Origin: Saprospiraceae bacterium
GTDB taxonomy: Bacteria > Bacteroidota > Bacteroidia > Chitinophagales > Saprospiraceae
Length of the DNA: 64,000 bases
Reading direction: 5' to 3'
Assembly (NCBI GenBank): GCA_016710265.1
Contig: JADJJL010000007.1
Span: 620,001 to 684,000, forward strand
Both the position numbers and the translations under genes were made by a program. Position 1 is the stretch's first letter, and every line of letters begins with the position of its first letter. The notes below the pieces were generated by a model, which was not told where the DNA came from, did no database searches, and worked only from the letters and a program-made list of their open reading frames with translations. Of this stretch, positions 42,342 to 50,736 are shown in pieces.

Positions 42342-42881
42342 TTACTTTTCAGATCGCTGCGACAAAGTTGCCAATAAATTTTCCAAGTTGGTCATGCTTA
42401 AAGTAAATCCTTCTTTAAAGCCCATTTCAATCATCCTTTCCAAACGGTCAAGAGACTCATTGTAAATTGTAATTCGTACTATGGTCTTTCCGTCTTGTTC
42501 GCTAAAATTATAATCCCAATCAGAACCAGGTAATTCGGGATTTTCATCTTTGTCTGCAAAAGCATTAAACATTTTGAAATTGGTTTTTGGGCTAATGGAA
42601 GTGTAGGTCTGAATTGCCCATCGCTCATGTCCTTCAGGGCTTACCATCGCATAAAATCTACGTCCACCAACTTTGAAGTCCATAAATTTTGTCTTTGAGG
42701 TCCAGGGTTTGGGAGCTACCCATTGATCTAGAATTTCTGCTTTTGTAAAAGCATCCCATACCAGAGTAAGCTCCGCATCAAACTCTCTGGTTATGTGAAC
42801 TGTTTTTGCAGCTTTGTCTACGGCAAAATCAAATAGCAAATTGTTTTCTCCCGCTATATGGGATTTCTCTTCGTTTTTCAT
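42342..42881 (-). CDS. SRPBCC (AHSA1-like) domain protein
   Basis: A 179-residue START-like fold of the AHSA1/CalC type. Features are VHITREFDAELTLVWDAFTKAEILDQWVAP (cut here into the family's VWxAFT and WVAP parts), YAMVSPEGHERWAI and the C-terminal helix GFKEGFTLSMTNLENLLATL. Such proteins bind hydrophobic ligands; the ligand is unknown. Its start overlaps the ArsR-like gene by 4 bp, the widespread ArsR-SRPBCC pair. Confidence 0.85.
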   Translation of the reverse strand: MKNEEKSHIAGENNLLFDFAVDKAAKTVHITREFDAELTLVWDAFTKAEILDQWVAPKPWTSKTKFMDFKVGGRRFYAMVSPEGHERWAIQTYTSISPKTNFKMFNAFADKDENPELPGSDWDYNFSEQDGKTIVRITIYNESLDRLERMIEMGFKEGFTLSMTNLENLLATLSQRSEK

Positions 42882-43204
42882 TTATTTTGTTTTTTCATTG
42901 ATAATAATACTTTGTCCAATTGATTGAATTGGGTCTCTAAAATACTTTTGAATTGAGCAATCCATTGATCAACCTCCTGGATTTTATTTCCATTAATGTG
43001 ATAATAAATTTCCCTTCCCCTTTGCTCCTGTTTCAATAAATCACATTCTGTCAGTATTTGTATATGCTTTGAAACCGCTTGCCTGCTGGTGTGAAACTCT
43101 TCTGCGATTGCATTGGGCGCCATGGCTTGTGATGCCAACAAGAGCAAAATAGCCCTTCTCGTAGGGTCGGCAATAGCCTGAAATACATCCCGTCTAGTCT
43201 CCAT
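42878..43204 (-). CDS. ArsR-family transcriptional regulator
   Basis: A 108-residue winged-helix repressor. It begins METRRDVFQAIADPTRRAIL; the recognition helix is FHTSRQAVSKHIQILTECDL and the wing QEQRGREIYYHING. No metal-binding cysteines are present, so it belongs to the non-metal ArsR group that pairs with SRPBCC genes. It should repress its own operon: two copies of a 17-bp imperfect palindrome flank its -7 box at 43218-43259. The SRPBCC gene follows with a 4-bp overlap. Confidence 0.88.
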   Translation of the reverse strand: METRRDVFQAIADPTRRAILLLLASQAMAPNAIAEEFHTSRQAVSKHIQILTECDLLKQEQRGREIYYHINGNKIQEVDQWIAQFKSILETQFNQLDKVLLSMKKQNK

Positions 43205-43217
43205 GATTTCTTAATTA

Positions 43218-43259
43218 TGCAATTATCTGGTTGCAAAGATAATGCAACTATCTGATTGC
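43218..43259 (-). promoter_or_regulatory. ArsR/SRPBCC promoter with twin operators
   Basis: TGCAAYTATCTGRTTGC occurs as two direct copies, 43218-43234 and 43243-43259, each with GCAA/TTGC ends. The minus-strand -7 box TATCTTTG (43234-43241) lies between them. The ATG is at 43204. Confidence 0.7.
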
Positions 43260-43286
43260 GCAAATTTATTTTTAAATATTTTTTTT

Positions 43287-43350
43287 CGCCTCCGCTTGCC
43301 CTGAGCGACTTGTCCTGCGCTCGCTGAGCGGTGTCGAGGCGAGCTTGCCG
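43287..43350 (+). repeat. GC-rich REP-like intergenic element
   Basis: A GC-rich island in AT-rich surroundings with several short inverted words (GCCTC/GAGGC, CGCT/AGCG, GGCGAGC/GCTTGCC). GAGCGGTGTCGAGGC (43326-43340) resembles GAGCGGAGTCGAAAC at 46204, pointing to one dispersed family. Confidence 0.55.
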
Positions 43351-43430
43351 AAAAAAGCCAATGGGCTCAACGACCGACTATAACCACAGACTGATCATCA
43401 TGTTTTTTGGATTACTCAAAATCCATTTCT

Positions 43431-44078
43431 CTATTGAAAAACAAAATTGCTATACGTTATGATCACCGAACCTTGATCCACTCCAGGTTTTATCTGATCT
43501 TCTATTTGTTCAAAATCGCCTGTAAACGATACTGGTAATTTTTGGTTCTTAATTTCAAAGCTTACCTTCATTTTCGAAGGTAAATCGTATTTGTTTTGAA
43601 CCGCATAGTCAAAGGCGATTGTAGAACTTCCCTGGCTTTTGGTGATGGTGGTCATTTTAATCATTCTGTTTTTAATCGGATCAAGCCAAATTTGTGCAAG
43701 CACAAGCTCTGAACCAATATCCGATGGAATCACTTTGATCACCTCACAATTCAAGCCATTTAATTTCTCTTGACCCATACTCAATGCGGTTACTTTCTGA
43801 TTCTTTAATGAATTAAGTTGGCTGTTGAATCCCTTTTTTGGTAGAAAGGCAAATCCATCTATCTTAAAACGCACACTGTCGGGAGGAGTAAAAAACATTT
43901 TCCCCGTTCTATTTTTTATTTTAATAAATTTTACATCAATTTGAATATTAATATCCACCTGGTATTTCCCTGTTTGATTTATTTTTTTAAGTAAATTGTT
44001 CAGAAGTTCGTCTGCAGGACTTTGTGCAAAAGACGATTGGACAATAAGGAGGAGAATTATTAAGTTTAAATTTTTCAT
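43431..44078 (-). CDS. LolA-like outer membrane lipoprotein-sorting protein
   Basis: A 215-residue periplasmic protein with a signal peptide (1-18, SSFAQS). A half-barrel of the LolA/LppX fold is suggested by GKYQVDINIQIDVKFIKIKNRTGKM (in parts), TPPDSVRFKIDGFAFLP, MIKMTTITKSQGSSTIAFDY and LPSKMKVSFEI. The ligand could be a lipoprotein or a lipid. It is the last gene of an operon with an ABC exporter (4-bp gap), so it may receive the exported substrate; that is inference. Confidence 0.7.
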   Translation of the reverse strand: MKNLNLIILLLIVQSSFAQSPADELLNNLLKKINQTGKYQVDINIQIDVKFIKIKNRTGKMFFTPPDSVRFKIDGFAFLPKKGFNSQLNSLKNQKVTALSMGQEKLNGLNCEVIKVIPSDIGSELVLAQIWLDPIKNRMIKMTTITKSQGSSTIAFDYAVQNKYDLPSKMKVSFEIKNQKLPVSFTGDFEQIEDQIKPGVDQGSVIITYSNFVFQ

Positions 44079-44082
44079 TGCT

Positions 44083-44919
44083 TTATGTAAGTATGTCTTT
44101 TTTATTGAAATGATAAAAACCGATTGAAAAAAATACCAAAATATAAACTAGTTGAACCACTCCAGCAAAATACAACTTATCCCATTCAATGTCAAATTCA
44201 AAAAAGTATTGCCATTTCACAAAATGGATGTTAAACAAATAAGGAGCAATGGGTCTTAAAGCGGACATCCCGAGCGCTGTAATGATGTTTAAACCGATGA
44301 GAATGGCGATGGTTCCAACGATGGGACCGATGGCATTTTTTGTAAACGCAGAAATCATGAAGGAAAGAGAGGCTACCACCAACATCGACAATAAACCAAA
44401 GCCATAAGCATAGACGAATCTCCAAAATACATCATCCATACTGAATACGTTGACCAATTTTCGAACGACGATTAAATCTCCTTCGCCAAACAAAACTTGG
44501 CCTAAACCAAAGGACAAAAGAAACATGAATAAAATCAATATACTGGTGTAAATAAAACCTGCCAAGTATTTTGATAAATAGATTTGAAACCTTGAATAAG
44601 GTCTCGTCAGTATGAGTCTAAGTGTTCCTTTAGAAGCTTCTCCGGCAATTAAATCACCCGTTACCAAACAAATGAGAATTGGAATATGAATCAAAAGTGT
44701 GTTCATCAATAAATAAGAAACCAAATAAACATTGATGATTTTTCCTTCCAGTTGAAAATTGTCTGCTAGATTTTGAGTGACAAAAGAAATGATGTTTTCT
44801 CCTTCGAAATACATTCCGAAAAAAAACGCCACGACAATCAACAGTACAGATAAAAAACTGATGTAGGTTCGCGGGTTCTTGAATATTTTAATCAGTTCAA
44901 ACAGAATCAAGCTATACAT
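44083..44919 (-). CDS. ABC-2 type transporter permease
   Basis: A 278-residue inner membrane protein with six helices. FKNPRTYISFLSVLLIVV opens it, GEASKGTLRLILTRPYSRFQIY after helix 2 is the cytosolic coupling region of ABC-2 permeases of the NosY/CcmB-like group, and the NAIGPIVGTIAILIGL helix follows later. It forms the exporter with the ATPase encoded upstream (8-bp overlap). Substrate unknown. Confidence 0.85.
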   Translation of the reverse strand: MYSLILFELIKIFKNPRTYISFLSVLLIVVAFFFGMYFEGENIISFVTQNLADNFQLEGKIINVYLVSYLLMNTLLIHIPILICLVTGDLIAGEASKGTLRLILTRPYSRFQIYLSKYLAGFIYTSILILFMFLLSFGLGQVLFGEGDLIVVRKLVNVFSMDDVFWRFVYAYGFGLLSMLVVASLSFMISAFTKNAIGPIVGTIAILIGLNIITALGMSALRPIAPYLFNIHFVKWQYFFEFDIEWDKLYFAGVVQLVYILVFFSIGFYHFNKKDILT

Positions 44920-45820
44920 GGGAAGTCGCTTTTATATAATACTCTTCCAACGAGCGAATCGGGTTCACTTGAAAAACTTTTATTCCACTTATATTTAATT
45001 CAGAAATAAGATCTGGGATGGCTTGAAAGGCCATTTGCAATTCTACTTCAAACAAGTCTTCTGCCTTTTCTGTATGGACGATAAGAGCTTCGTTGTTTTT
45101 GCAGATATGTTCCAAATTGGAGATCTTGTCTATTTTTATTTTGACTTTCATGTCCTTTTCGGTCAACAGGGACTGCACTTCCCCTTCAATGACTTTTTTT
45201 CCATTGGAAAGTATAATCATTCGATTGGCCATTAATTCAATTTCCGATAAAATATGACTAGAGATAATGATGGTGATGTCTCTTTCCTTGTTGATTTTGA
45301 GGATTAAATTACGGATGTCGATTTGGCCCTGGGGATCCAATCCATTGGAAGGCTCATCCAATATTAAAAGACTGGGTTGATGCAAAACTGCTTGAGCAAT
45401 TCCCAAACGTTGCTTCATTCCTTGTGAATAAGTTTTTACTTTGCTTTTTCTTCTATCGTACAATCCAACTTCATTTAAAATATCATCCACTCTGGAATGA
45501 AGCGGATGGACATTGGATAATTTTCCCAACAGACGAAGATTATCCTGAGCGCCTAAGGATTCATACATCTCTGCTCTTTCTATCAATGAACCTATATCCT
45601 TTAAATAGTCTTTAGAGTTTCCATCGATTTTTTGTTCTCTAAAAAATATTTCGCCGGATGTAGGTTTTATCAAACCTAAAATCATCCTCAGGGTGGTACT
45701 TTTTCCTGCTCCGTTAGGTCCTAAAAATCCATACACGTCGCCTTTGCTGACCTTAAGGCTTAGATCCTTCACTGCAGAAAATTCGCCAAAATATTTATTT
45801 ATATCAATTAATTCGAGCAT
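44912..45820 (-). CDS. ABC transporter ATP-binding protein
   Basis: A 302-residue ATPase with Walker A GPNGAGKST near residue 34, signature SQGMKQRLG near 133, Walker B LLILDEPSNGLDP near 152 and the switch His in ISSHILSEIE near 187. A C-terminal extension (about 215-302) is typical of ABC-2 exporters. First gene of an operon: ATPase, permease (8-bp overlap), LolA-like protein. All ATPase motifs are intact. Confidence 0.9.
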   Translation of the reverse strand: MLELIDINKYFGEFSAVKDLSLKVSKGDVYGFLGPNGAGKSTTLRMILGLIKPTSGEIFFREQKIDGNSKDYLKDIGSLIERAEMYESLGAQDNLRLLGKLSNVHPLHSRVDDILNEVGLYDRRKSKVKTYSQGMKQRLGIAQAVLHQPSLLILDEPSNGLDPQGQIDIRNLILKINKERDITIIISSHILSEIELMANRMIILSNGKKVIEGEVQSLLTEKDMKVKIKIDKISNLEHICKNNEALIVHTEKAEDLFEVELQMAFQAIPDLISELNISGIKVFQVNPIRSLEEYYIKATSHV

Positions 45821-46240
45821 TCTTATCGTATTTTTTTTACAATTGCTCTAATATCACTTTGAGTAAGGATTCCATATGAATGGATTTCGCGAGCGTGGTA
45901 CTGAATAAATTTTCGATGAAATCCAGCTGATTCAATTTTACAACTTTTCTATTTTGATGAGTTCTTCTTTTAATATTGAAATCCACAAATTGGTTCTCGA
46001 AGAATCAACTATATTTCATATTAAAAGAACTCAGCTACAACAAAAAAAATGAATGATTTGTTGATTTAGATAAGTATTTGTGCAATAAGGTCGTTTCGAC
46101 TCCGCAAAACGACAGACATACTTCTGATGGTTTGTGCGAAGATGGTTCCGATGGCTGAGACAAGGCTGTCAAGATGTTTGAACCAAGAAACTACCGATGG
46201 ATGAGCGGAGTCGAAACCAACACATAAAAAGTCGAAGCCG
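45821..46240 (-). other. Intergenic region with inverted repeat and possible gene remnants
   Basis: A 420-bp gap without a supported gene. The minus strand holds a 55-codon open segment (45837-46004) whose end reads LDFIENLFSTTLAKSIHMES and runs to a stop; it has no start codon and could be the tail of a decayed gene. TTTCGACTCCGC (46094-46105) and its exact inverse GCGGAGTCGAAA (46205-46216) bound a 123-bp unit. An imperfect GAGTTCTT/AAGAACTC inversion spans 45959-46032. Confidence 0.5.
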
Positions 46241-47404
46241 CTATTGTTTCACCAATTTACCACTCCAAACCTGTTGCTGGTTTGATATCATACTCACAAA
46301 ATAAAGTCCACTAGGTAAATGAGAAACATTGAATTTGCTATGACTATTTGCTTTAAAGACTAGTGCGCCGAAGTTGTTCTTAATGACTATTTCATAATTA
46401 CCTTGATTATCCTCACTAGAAATTTGGAAAAAATCTGAAACTGGATTTGGAAAAATACGAATCGAATGAACTTCTAAATCAGAATTATCTTTAGAGTCAC
46501 TAATTAAACCACAATTGGTCAGAAGATTTAAATTTTGATGAATGAAAATATATCTCACCAATATAGATGCAACAGAGTCCGCAAATTTCTTACGATTCAA
46601 ATAACTAGCTCTTACTATGGAATCACATTCTATTTGTAAGCCATTCACGGTATTGCCCTGTGCAATGCAGGTATGATTAAAAGTGTTGTAACCTCCATTA
46701 AAATAAGGGAATCCTCCCGTATTTGGAGATTGTTGACTCGGAATAGATGGGAAACCAGCATTGGCGAGCATGGTCCCCAATGCATTCTTTCCTCTTAGAA
46801 GTTCTGAATGGCTTGAACCACTGACATTCGTATGAACCAGATCTCCAATAGAGCTGGCAGCTATGTTTGAAGCTGTATTTAACACACTGTCTGTACTATT
46901 ATAGGAAGTTCCGGATAAACCATATCCCAATTCCAAACGATATGGCATTTTACCGTGGCCATGTAAATCAATATAAAGTGCTTTACCACTGTACTGATTC
47001 TGAGCAATAAACTGAGCTGTATCTATAAAATGTTGAAATTCCGACCAGACTGTTTCTGCTTGACTATTTCCACATGCCCCCTCAGAAATATTTCTATTGC
47101 AATCCACTTTCGTCCGTCTCAAATTACAAATAATTAAATGTGGACGACAAGCAGTAAGATTGAAAAGTGCAGTATCTATTTGTCGAGCAAGTTCAATGGT
47201 ACGACTGTCAGTAACATTTGTTGGGTTGTTGCAAGTCCTGTCTGGTATGCTTGTGGGTGCAACAAGTCCTCCATGCGGAACCGAAATAATGATTGGCAAA
47301 TTTCCTTGATGGTATTGTGTGTAGTTATTCATTCCATAAAATACCTGTGCCTTTGTCTTTAAACAAATGAGGACTAAACCAATTAGAAAGAAATAATTTT
47401 TCAT
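46241..47404 (-). CDS. N-formylglutamate amidohydrolase-like protein with T9SS type A sorting domain
   Basis: A 387-residue secreted protein from ATG 47404; an upstream ATG (47422) would add six residues before the signal peptide. After the leader (LICLKTKAQ) the catalytic-type domain shows IIISVPHGG near 38, DSRTIELARQIDTAL near 65, NLRRTKVDCNR near 95 and LYIDLHGHG near 145, the motif order of the FGase fold. An extracellular FGase-like hydrolase is unusual; the substrate is unknown. The C-terminus (IFPNPVSDFFQISS, LPSGLYFVSMISN) is a T9SS type A domain. Confidence 0.8.
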   Translation of the reverse strand: MKNYFFLIGLVLICLKTKAQVFYGMNNYTQYHQGNLPIIISVPHGGLVAPTSIPDRTCNNPTNVTDSRTIELARQIDTALFNLTACRPHLIICNLRRTKVDCNRNISEGACGNSQAETVWSEFQHFIDTAQFIAQNQYSGKALYIDLHGHGKMPYRLELGYGLSGTSYNSTDSVLNTASNIAASSIGDLVHTNVSGSSHSELLRGKNALGTMLANAGFPSIPSQQSPNTGGFPYFNGGYNTFNHTCIAQGNTVNGLQIECDSIVRASYLNRKKFADSVASILVRYIFIHQNLNLLTNCGLISDSKDNSDLEVHSIRIFPNPVSDFFQISSEDNQGNYEIVIKNNFGALVFKANSHSKFNVSHLPSGLYFVSMISNQQQVWSGKLVKQ

Positions 47405-47460
47405 TTTTGAAATATTGATCATATCATATGATTTTTAATCATTCTCACAAATATTTTCAT

Positions 47461-48369
47461 TCAAAAAACTTTCTTGCCTTTTCCAGTGGTAATCAAACTG
47501 AACAAACTTTGTTGCAAAAGCATTTCCCATGCCCCTGAACAATCGTTGTAACATTGAAATTTGGGAACCAATCCTTGGTGTGTGAAACGCAATTGTGTTT
47601 TGCCGTTTATTTCGTTGATTTCAAAGATAATTTTTGTGCCGTTCCACTCTTCCTTGTCATTAAATGAACTTAAGTCGCTTTCTGTAACAAGCCAAACCAC
47701 TTTTTCATTGCGAATAATTTCAACTAATTTTTGTTTTGAATAATGAAGGTCTAACATCCGATATTCAAATTCATCATTCATTTTCTTTGAATTGCCTTTA
47801 ATTTCTCCTTGCCACCAATCACTTATATTGATAATTGCATTGAAAACTTCTTCTGGTGTTTGGTCTACGAAAAAAGTAGTTGTATAGTTGGATGTCAACC
47901 TTTTCTCATTGTCTGTTTGTGGTTTGTCTTTGCCATTTGGTTGTCCTTTGCCAGTAATTATTAGGCTGTGCAAACTTTTATGGATATAAGTATTCCAGGC
48001 TCCTTGACAGATATCATAACATTCATAATCTGGAATCAGCCCTTCCTGTGTGAATTGAAGAATTGTTTGATTTTCTCTTTCTGTGATCTCAAAAATAATT
48101 CTGTTGCCAGTCCATTCGCTTTTGTCTTTTGTGAAACTAAAATAGTTGTCGAGCACCAACCAAACTATTTTCTCATTTGGAACGAACTCTATAATTTTCA
48201 TTTTGCAGCGATGCACATCCTGATAATGATAAGACCATTCTTCATTGAGTTTGCTCGTGTTTCCTTCAATTTCTTCACTCCACCAAGCACGGACATCATT
48301 GATGGCATTAAAAACTTCAGATGCAGTATTATTTACTACAATGGTAGTTGTAAAATTTTGCTTGTTCAT
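47461..48369 (-). CDS. Tandem SRPBCC domain protein
   Basis: A 302-residue fusion of two AHSA1-like SRPBCC domains, about 1-140 and 160-302. Both halves carry VxxxASEVFNAI or TPEEVFNAI starts, a KIVWLV / KVVWLV strand and a FTxxGLxPxxxCYxxC motif with a GAW helix, so they arose by duplication. Two cysteines recur in each half (CYDIC, CYNDC). It lies 12 bp downstream of an ArsR-type gene in a three-gene operon. Ligand unknown. Confidence 0.82.
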   Translation of the reverse strand: MNKQNFTTTIVVNNTASEVFNAINDVRAWWSEEIEGNTSKLNEEWSYHYQDVHRCKMKIIEFVPNEKIVWLVLDNYFSFTKDKSEWTGNRIIFEITERENQTILQFTQEGLIPDYECYDICQGAWNTYIHKSLHSLIITGKGQPNGKDKPQTDNEKRLTSNYTTTFFVDQTPEEVFNAIINISDWWQGEIKGNSKKMNDEFEYRMLDLHYSKQKLVEIIRNEKVVWLVTESDLSSFNDKEEWNGTKIIFEINEINGKTQLRFTHQGLVPKFQCYNDCSGAWEMLLQQSLFSLITTGKGKKVF

Positions 48370-48381
48370 TATTAATGTTTT

Positions 48382-48702
48382 CTATTTTGCTTTATTGTTT
48401 AATATCATTTGCAACTTTCTCAGTTTATGATCCCAAAATTTATCAAAGTAGTTGATAAAATCCTGCACTTCATTAAAGCCGTCTTGCTTTAAAACACAAT
48501 GACGCTCACGGCCAATGTCCGTAATTGAAATGAATCCAGCAGTGTAAAGGATTTTAATATGTTTTGAAACAGCAGGTCGACTCATGTCAAAATTTTCTGC
48601 CAATGAATTGATGGTCATGCTGTCCTTTGAAAGCATTGTCAGAATTTGTCTACGACTAGGATCGGCAATAACCTGAAAAGCATCATAGGATTGTGCTCTC
48701 AT
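48382..48702 (-). CDS. ArsR-family transcriptional regulator
   Basis: A 106-residue winged-helix repressor: MRAQSYDAFQVIADPSRRQI start, recognition helix ENFDMSRPAVSKHIKILYTA, wing DIGRERHCVLKQDG. No metal site is obvious. It sits between two SRPBCC genes, overlapping the upstream one by 4 bp. The operon's promoter is flanked by GTAACT-type palindromes, its likely targets. Confidence 0.88.
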   Translation of the reverse strand: MRAQSYDAFQVIADPSRRQILTMLSKDSMTINSLAENFDMSRPAVSKHIKILYTAGFISITDIGRERHCVLKQDGFNEVQDFINYFDKFWDHKLRKLQMILNNKAK

Positions 48703-49109
48703 TTTTTATCTGCTTTAAAAATTTCTACCAATTTATTAACCAATAAAATCCAACCACCATTGTGTGCAGCCAAATCCCTAAACAGTTCAAAACCGCTGTG
48801 TACCAATAATAATTCGGTTCCACCATCGATGGCATTTAGAGTCCAACTTACTTTTGAAGTGTATGGAGTCTTAGTGACTGCCCAATCGTTTTTCCAAATA
48901 TAAGCCAGATTTGTGAATGGGTTCACCTCTGATACTTCGCAGACAACAAATGAGTTGTTTGGATTGGTAAAACGAAAATGATGTCCTACCACAGGTTTAA
49001 AATCGCTTGGCATCAACCATTGTTCCATCAATTCGGGCTTGGTTAAATACTCCCAAACTTCTTCTGGAGTTTGAGTGAAGTAAAATGTGTGTTTAATTTC
49101 CTTGATCAT
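48699..49109 (-). CDS. SRPBCC domain protein, first gene of an ArsR operon
   Basis: A 136-residue AHSA1-like protein from ATG 49109 (MIKEIKHTFYFTQTPEEVWEY, WLMPSDFKPVVGHHF, C-terminal helix GGWILLVNKLVEIFK). The frame is open to 49163, but those codons cover the -7 box and both operators, so 49109 is chosen. It overlaps the ArsR gene by 4 bp. Confidence 0.85.
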   Translation of the reverse strand: MIKEIKHTFYFTQTPEEVWEYLTKPELMEQWLMPSDFKPVVGHHFRFTNPNNSFVVCEVSEVNPFTNLAYIWKNDWAVTKTPYTSKVSWTLNAIDGGTELLLVHSGFELFRDLAAHNGGWILLVNKLVEIFKADKK

Positions 49110-49114
49110 AATGA

Positions 49115-49156
49115 GTAACTTTTTAGTTACGCAAAGATATGTAACTTTAAAGTTAC
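49115..49156 (-). promoter_or_regulatory. ArsR/SRPBCC promoter with twin palindromes
   Basis: GTAACTTTTTAGTTAC (49115-49130) and the perfect palindrome GTAACTTTAAAGTTAC (49141-49156) flank the minus-strand -7 box TATCTTTG (49132-49139). Centres are 26 bp apart. The layout matches the operon at 43.2 kb although the operator sequence differs. Confidence 0.72.
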
Positions 49157-49310
49157 TAAACAAATTTTTATGGAAATATTTTTTTAGGGCTCCTACTCTA
49201 TCTCCGCAATTAGACTTCTTGGGAGCTAGGTTTTTATGAATAATTCAGCGTAAAATACTGATGACCTGTAGATTAGAATAAATATTTGGATTCAATAATG
49301 AAGCTAGCTG

Positions 49311-49988
49311 TTAATTGTTTCTGGTGGTTATGTCAGTTCTATACTCATTTAGCTGTTCCAACAATTCCATGGACTTTATAATTGGAGACCATTCTTTTCC
49401 GGTAAAAATGAGCTTAAACCATTTTTTATTTCTGTTTTCGTACTTGATATTGAAGAAAAGCCACAGCGCAATAAAGCTAAATGAACCCGTAAACAGTAAT
49501 ACTATTGACCACTGCAAAAAGTTCCAATCAGTGAGCATGCTATCGTTCCACCAAAATGTAGTCCAAACTGGAAGTTGAAGGAATAATATCCTGGTTACCC
49601 ATAGGGTTGATGTTTTCAGTTTTGCCAATTTATTTTGTGTTTGTAGGATCGGGTCAGAAACATCTACTTGATAAATTTTAATGAGTTGATAGATGTAAAT
49701 AAACAAGGCAATAGCTGTAAGAAAGATTTGAATAGTAGCTGAAAAGAGAAAAAACTTATTGGCTTCAGAAAATGCGTTTAGATAAATTCCGCTCAAAGCA
49801 ACCACTCCGAAACCGACCCACAAAATACCTATTAATAAGGTAAATATCTTAATGGGTTTCATGGAACCTAAGAAGCCATGGACCTTTATACGATTAATGT
49901 AATCCGTATTATTCTTGATCATTACTAAGCTATCATCCAATTTATCATTGGCTGCTTGCCAAAGTTTTCTTAATTCTAATTCATTCAT
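49311..49988 (-). CDS. Membrane protein downstream of an ECF sigma factor
   Basis: A 225-residue protein with a soluble N-terminus (MNELELRKLWQAANDKLDDS) and four membrane helices (about 45-70, 78-102, 128-148 and 158-180). A cytosolic C-terminal tail follows. It starts 4 bp after the sigma factor stop on the same strand. Position and the cytosolic N-terminal helix suggest an anti-sigma role, but no known anti-sigma motif is present. Confidence 0.7.
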   Translation of the reverse strand: MNELELRKLWQAANDKLDDSLVMIKNNTDYINRIKVHGFLGSMKPIKIFTLLIGILWVGFGVVALSGIYLNAFSEANKFFLFSATIQIFLTAIALFIYIYQLIKIYQVDVSDPILQTQNKLAKLKTSTLWVTRILFLQLPVWTTFWWNDSMLTDWNFLQWSIVLLFTGSFSFIALWLFFNIKYENRNKKWFKLIFTGKEWSPIIKSMELLEQLNEYRTDITTRNN

Positions 49989-49992
49989 GTCT

Positions 49993-50529
49993 TTAATTTA
50001 TTATTTGTGAAAATCGCAATTTAAGTTTGTCTTTAATCCGCCCTATTTTTGTTCCTACATTGCTTACTGAAATTCCTAATATCTGGCCTATTTCTGTGTG
50101 GCTCTTGTCTTCCAAATATAGAATCATTAAGGCTTTGTCTAATTCTTTAAGTTCGCTAATAAATTGTTCTAATAAATTCAATTGCAGTTCATCCTCCGAT
50201 TTATCATGGATGGGTATTTCAGCTGTTTGATCATCCAACACACTAAATTTACTTGTTCTTGATGCCTTTTTTCTATAAAACGAAATTGCAACATTCAACG
50301 AAATACGGTACAACCAAGTCGAAATTTTATATTGTTTGTTGTATTTGGGAGTTGACTGCCAAATCTGAATTATCATTTCCTGTATGAGGTCTTGTCTATC
50401 TACTTCATCTAAGCAGTAAGTCCGGGCAACCTTAAACATAATACCTTTATGTTGTTCTATAATTTCCTCAAAAAATTGCTGTTGTTCCTGTTTGTTCATC
50501 ATAATTTTGGGGAAATTTTCATGGGACAT
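49993..50529 (-). CDS. ECF-family RNA polymerase sigma factor
   Basis: A 178-residue sigma factor from ATG 50529. Region 2: EVDRQDLIQEMIIQIWQSTP and STWLYRISLNVAISFYRKK; region 4: LKELDKALMILYLEDKSHTE and LGISVSNVGTKIGRIKDKL. It belongs to the common ECF group next to a small membrane protein in Bacteroidota. The partner gene starts 4 bp after it. Confidence 0.88.
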   Translation of the reverse strand: MSHENFPKIMMNKQEQQQFFEEIIEQHKGIMFKVARTYCLDEVDRQDLIQEMIIQIWQSTPKYNKQYKISTWLYRISLNVAISFYRKKASRTSKFSVLDDQTAEIPIHDKSEDELQLNLLEQFISELKELDKALMILYLEDKSHTEIGQILGISVSNVGTKIGRIKDKLKLRFSQIIN

Positions 50530-50649
50530 AGTATTTATCAATGATTAATTATTCTATTATTCGCAAGACCCTTCGAAAAATCACAGTTGTTCAAAAATTT
50601 ATTTTAAATAATTCAGATAAGGATGATTTGTTTGGATGATAGTTTGATA

Positions 50650-50736
50650 TTAATCAACTTCAGTCCGTCCTAGATCTCGTGCAGAGTGCTGAATTGTTAA
50701 TATATCAATAGCTTTTGTCCACCCTATTTGAACCAT
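50650..50736 (-). pseudogene. ParE-like toxin with large internal deletion
   Basis: ATG 50736 overlaps the last codons of the antitoxin, as usual for such pairs. The 28 codons read MVQIGWTK, the ParE first strand, joined directly to AIDILTIQHSARDLGRTEV, the family's last strand and tail (typical LTVFHSARLL). The middle (about 60 residues) is missing but the frame is kept. It should be inactive. Confidence 0.6.

Noticed and set aside
47968..48375. 135-codon plus-strand frame opposite the tandem SRPBCC gene
   Set aside because: Shadow of a clear coding region on the other strand.
49110..49163. N-terminal extension of the first SRPBCC protein of operon 2
   Set aside because: Those codons are the promoter and operators.
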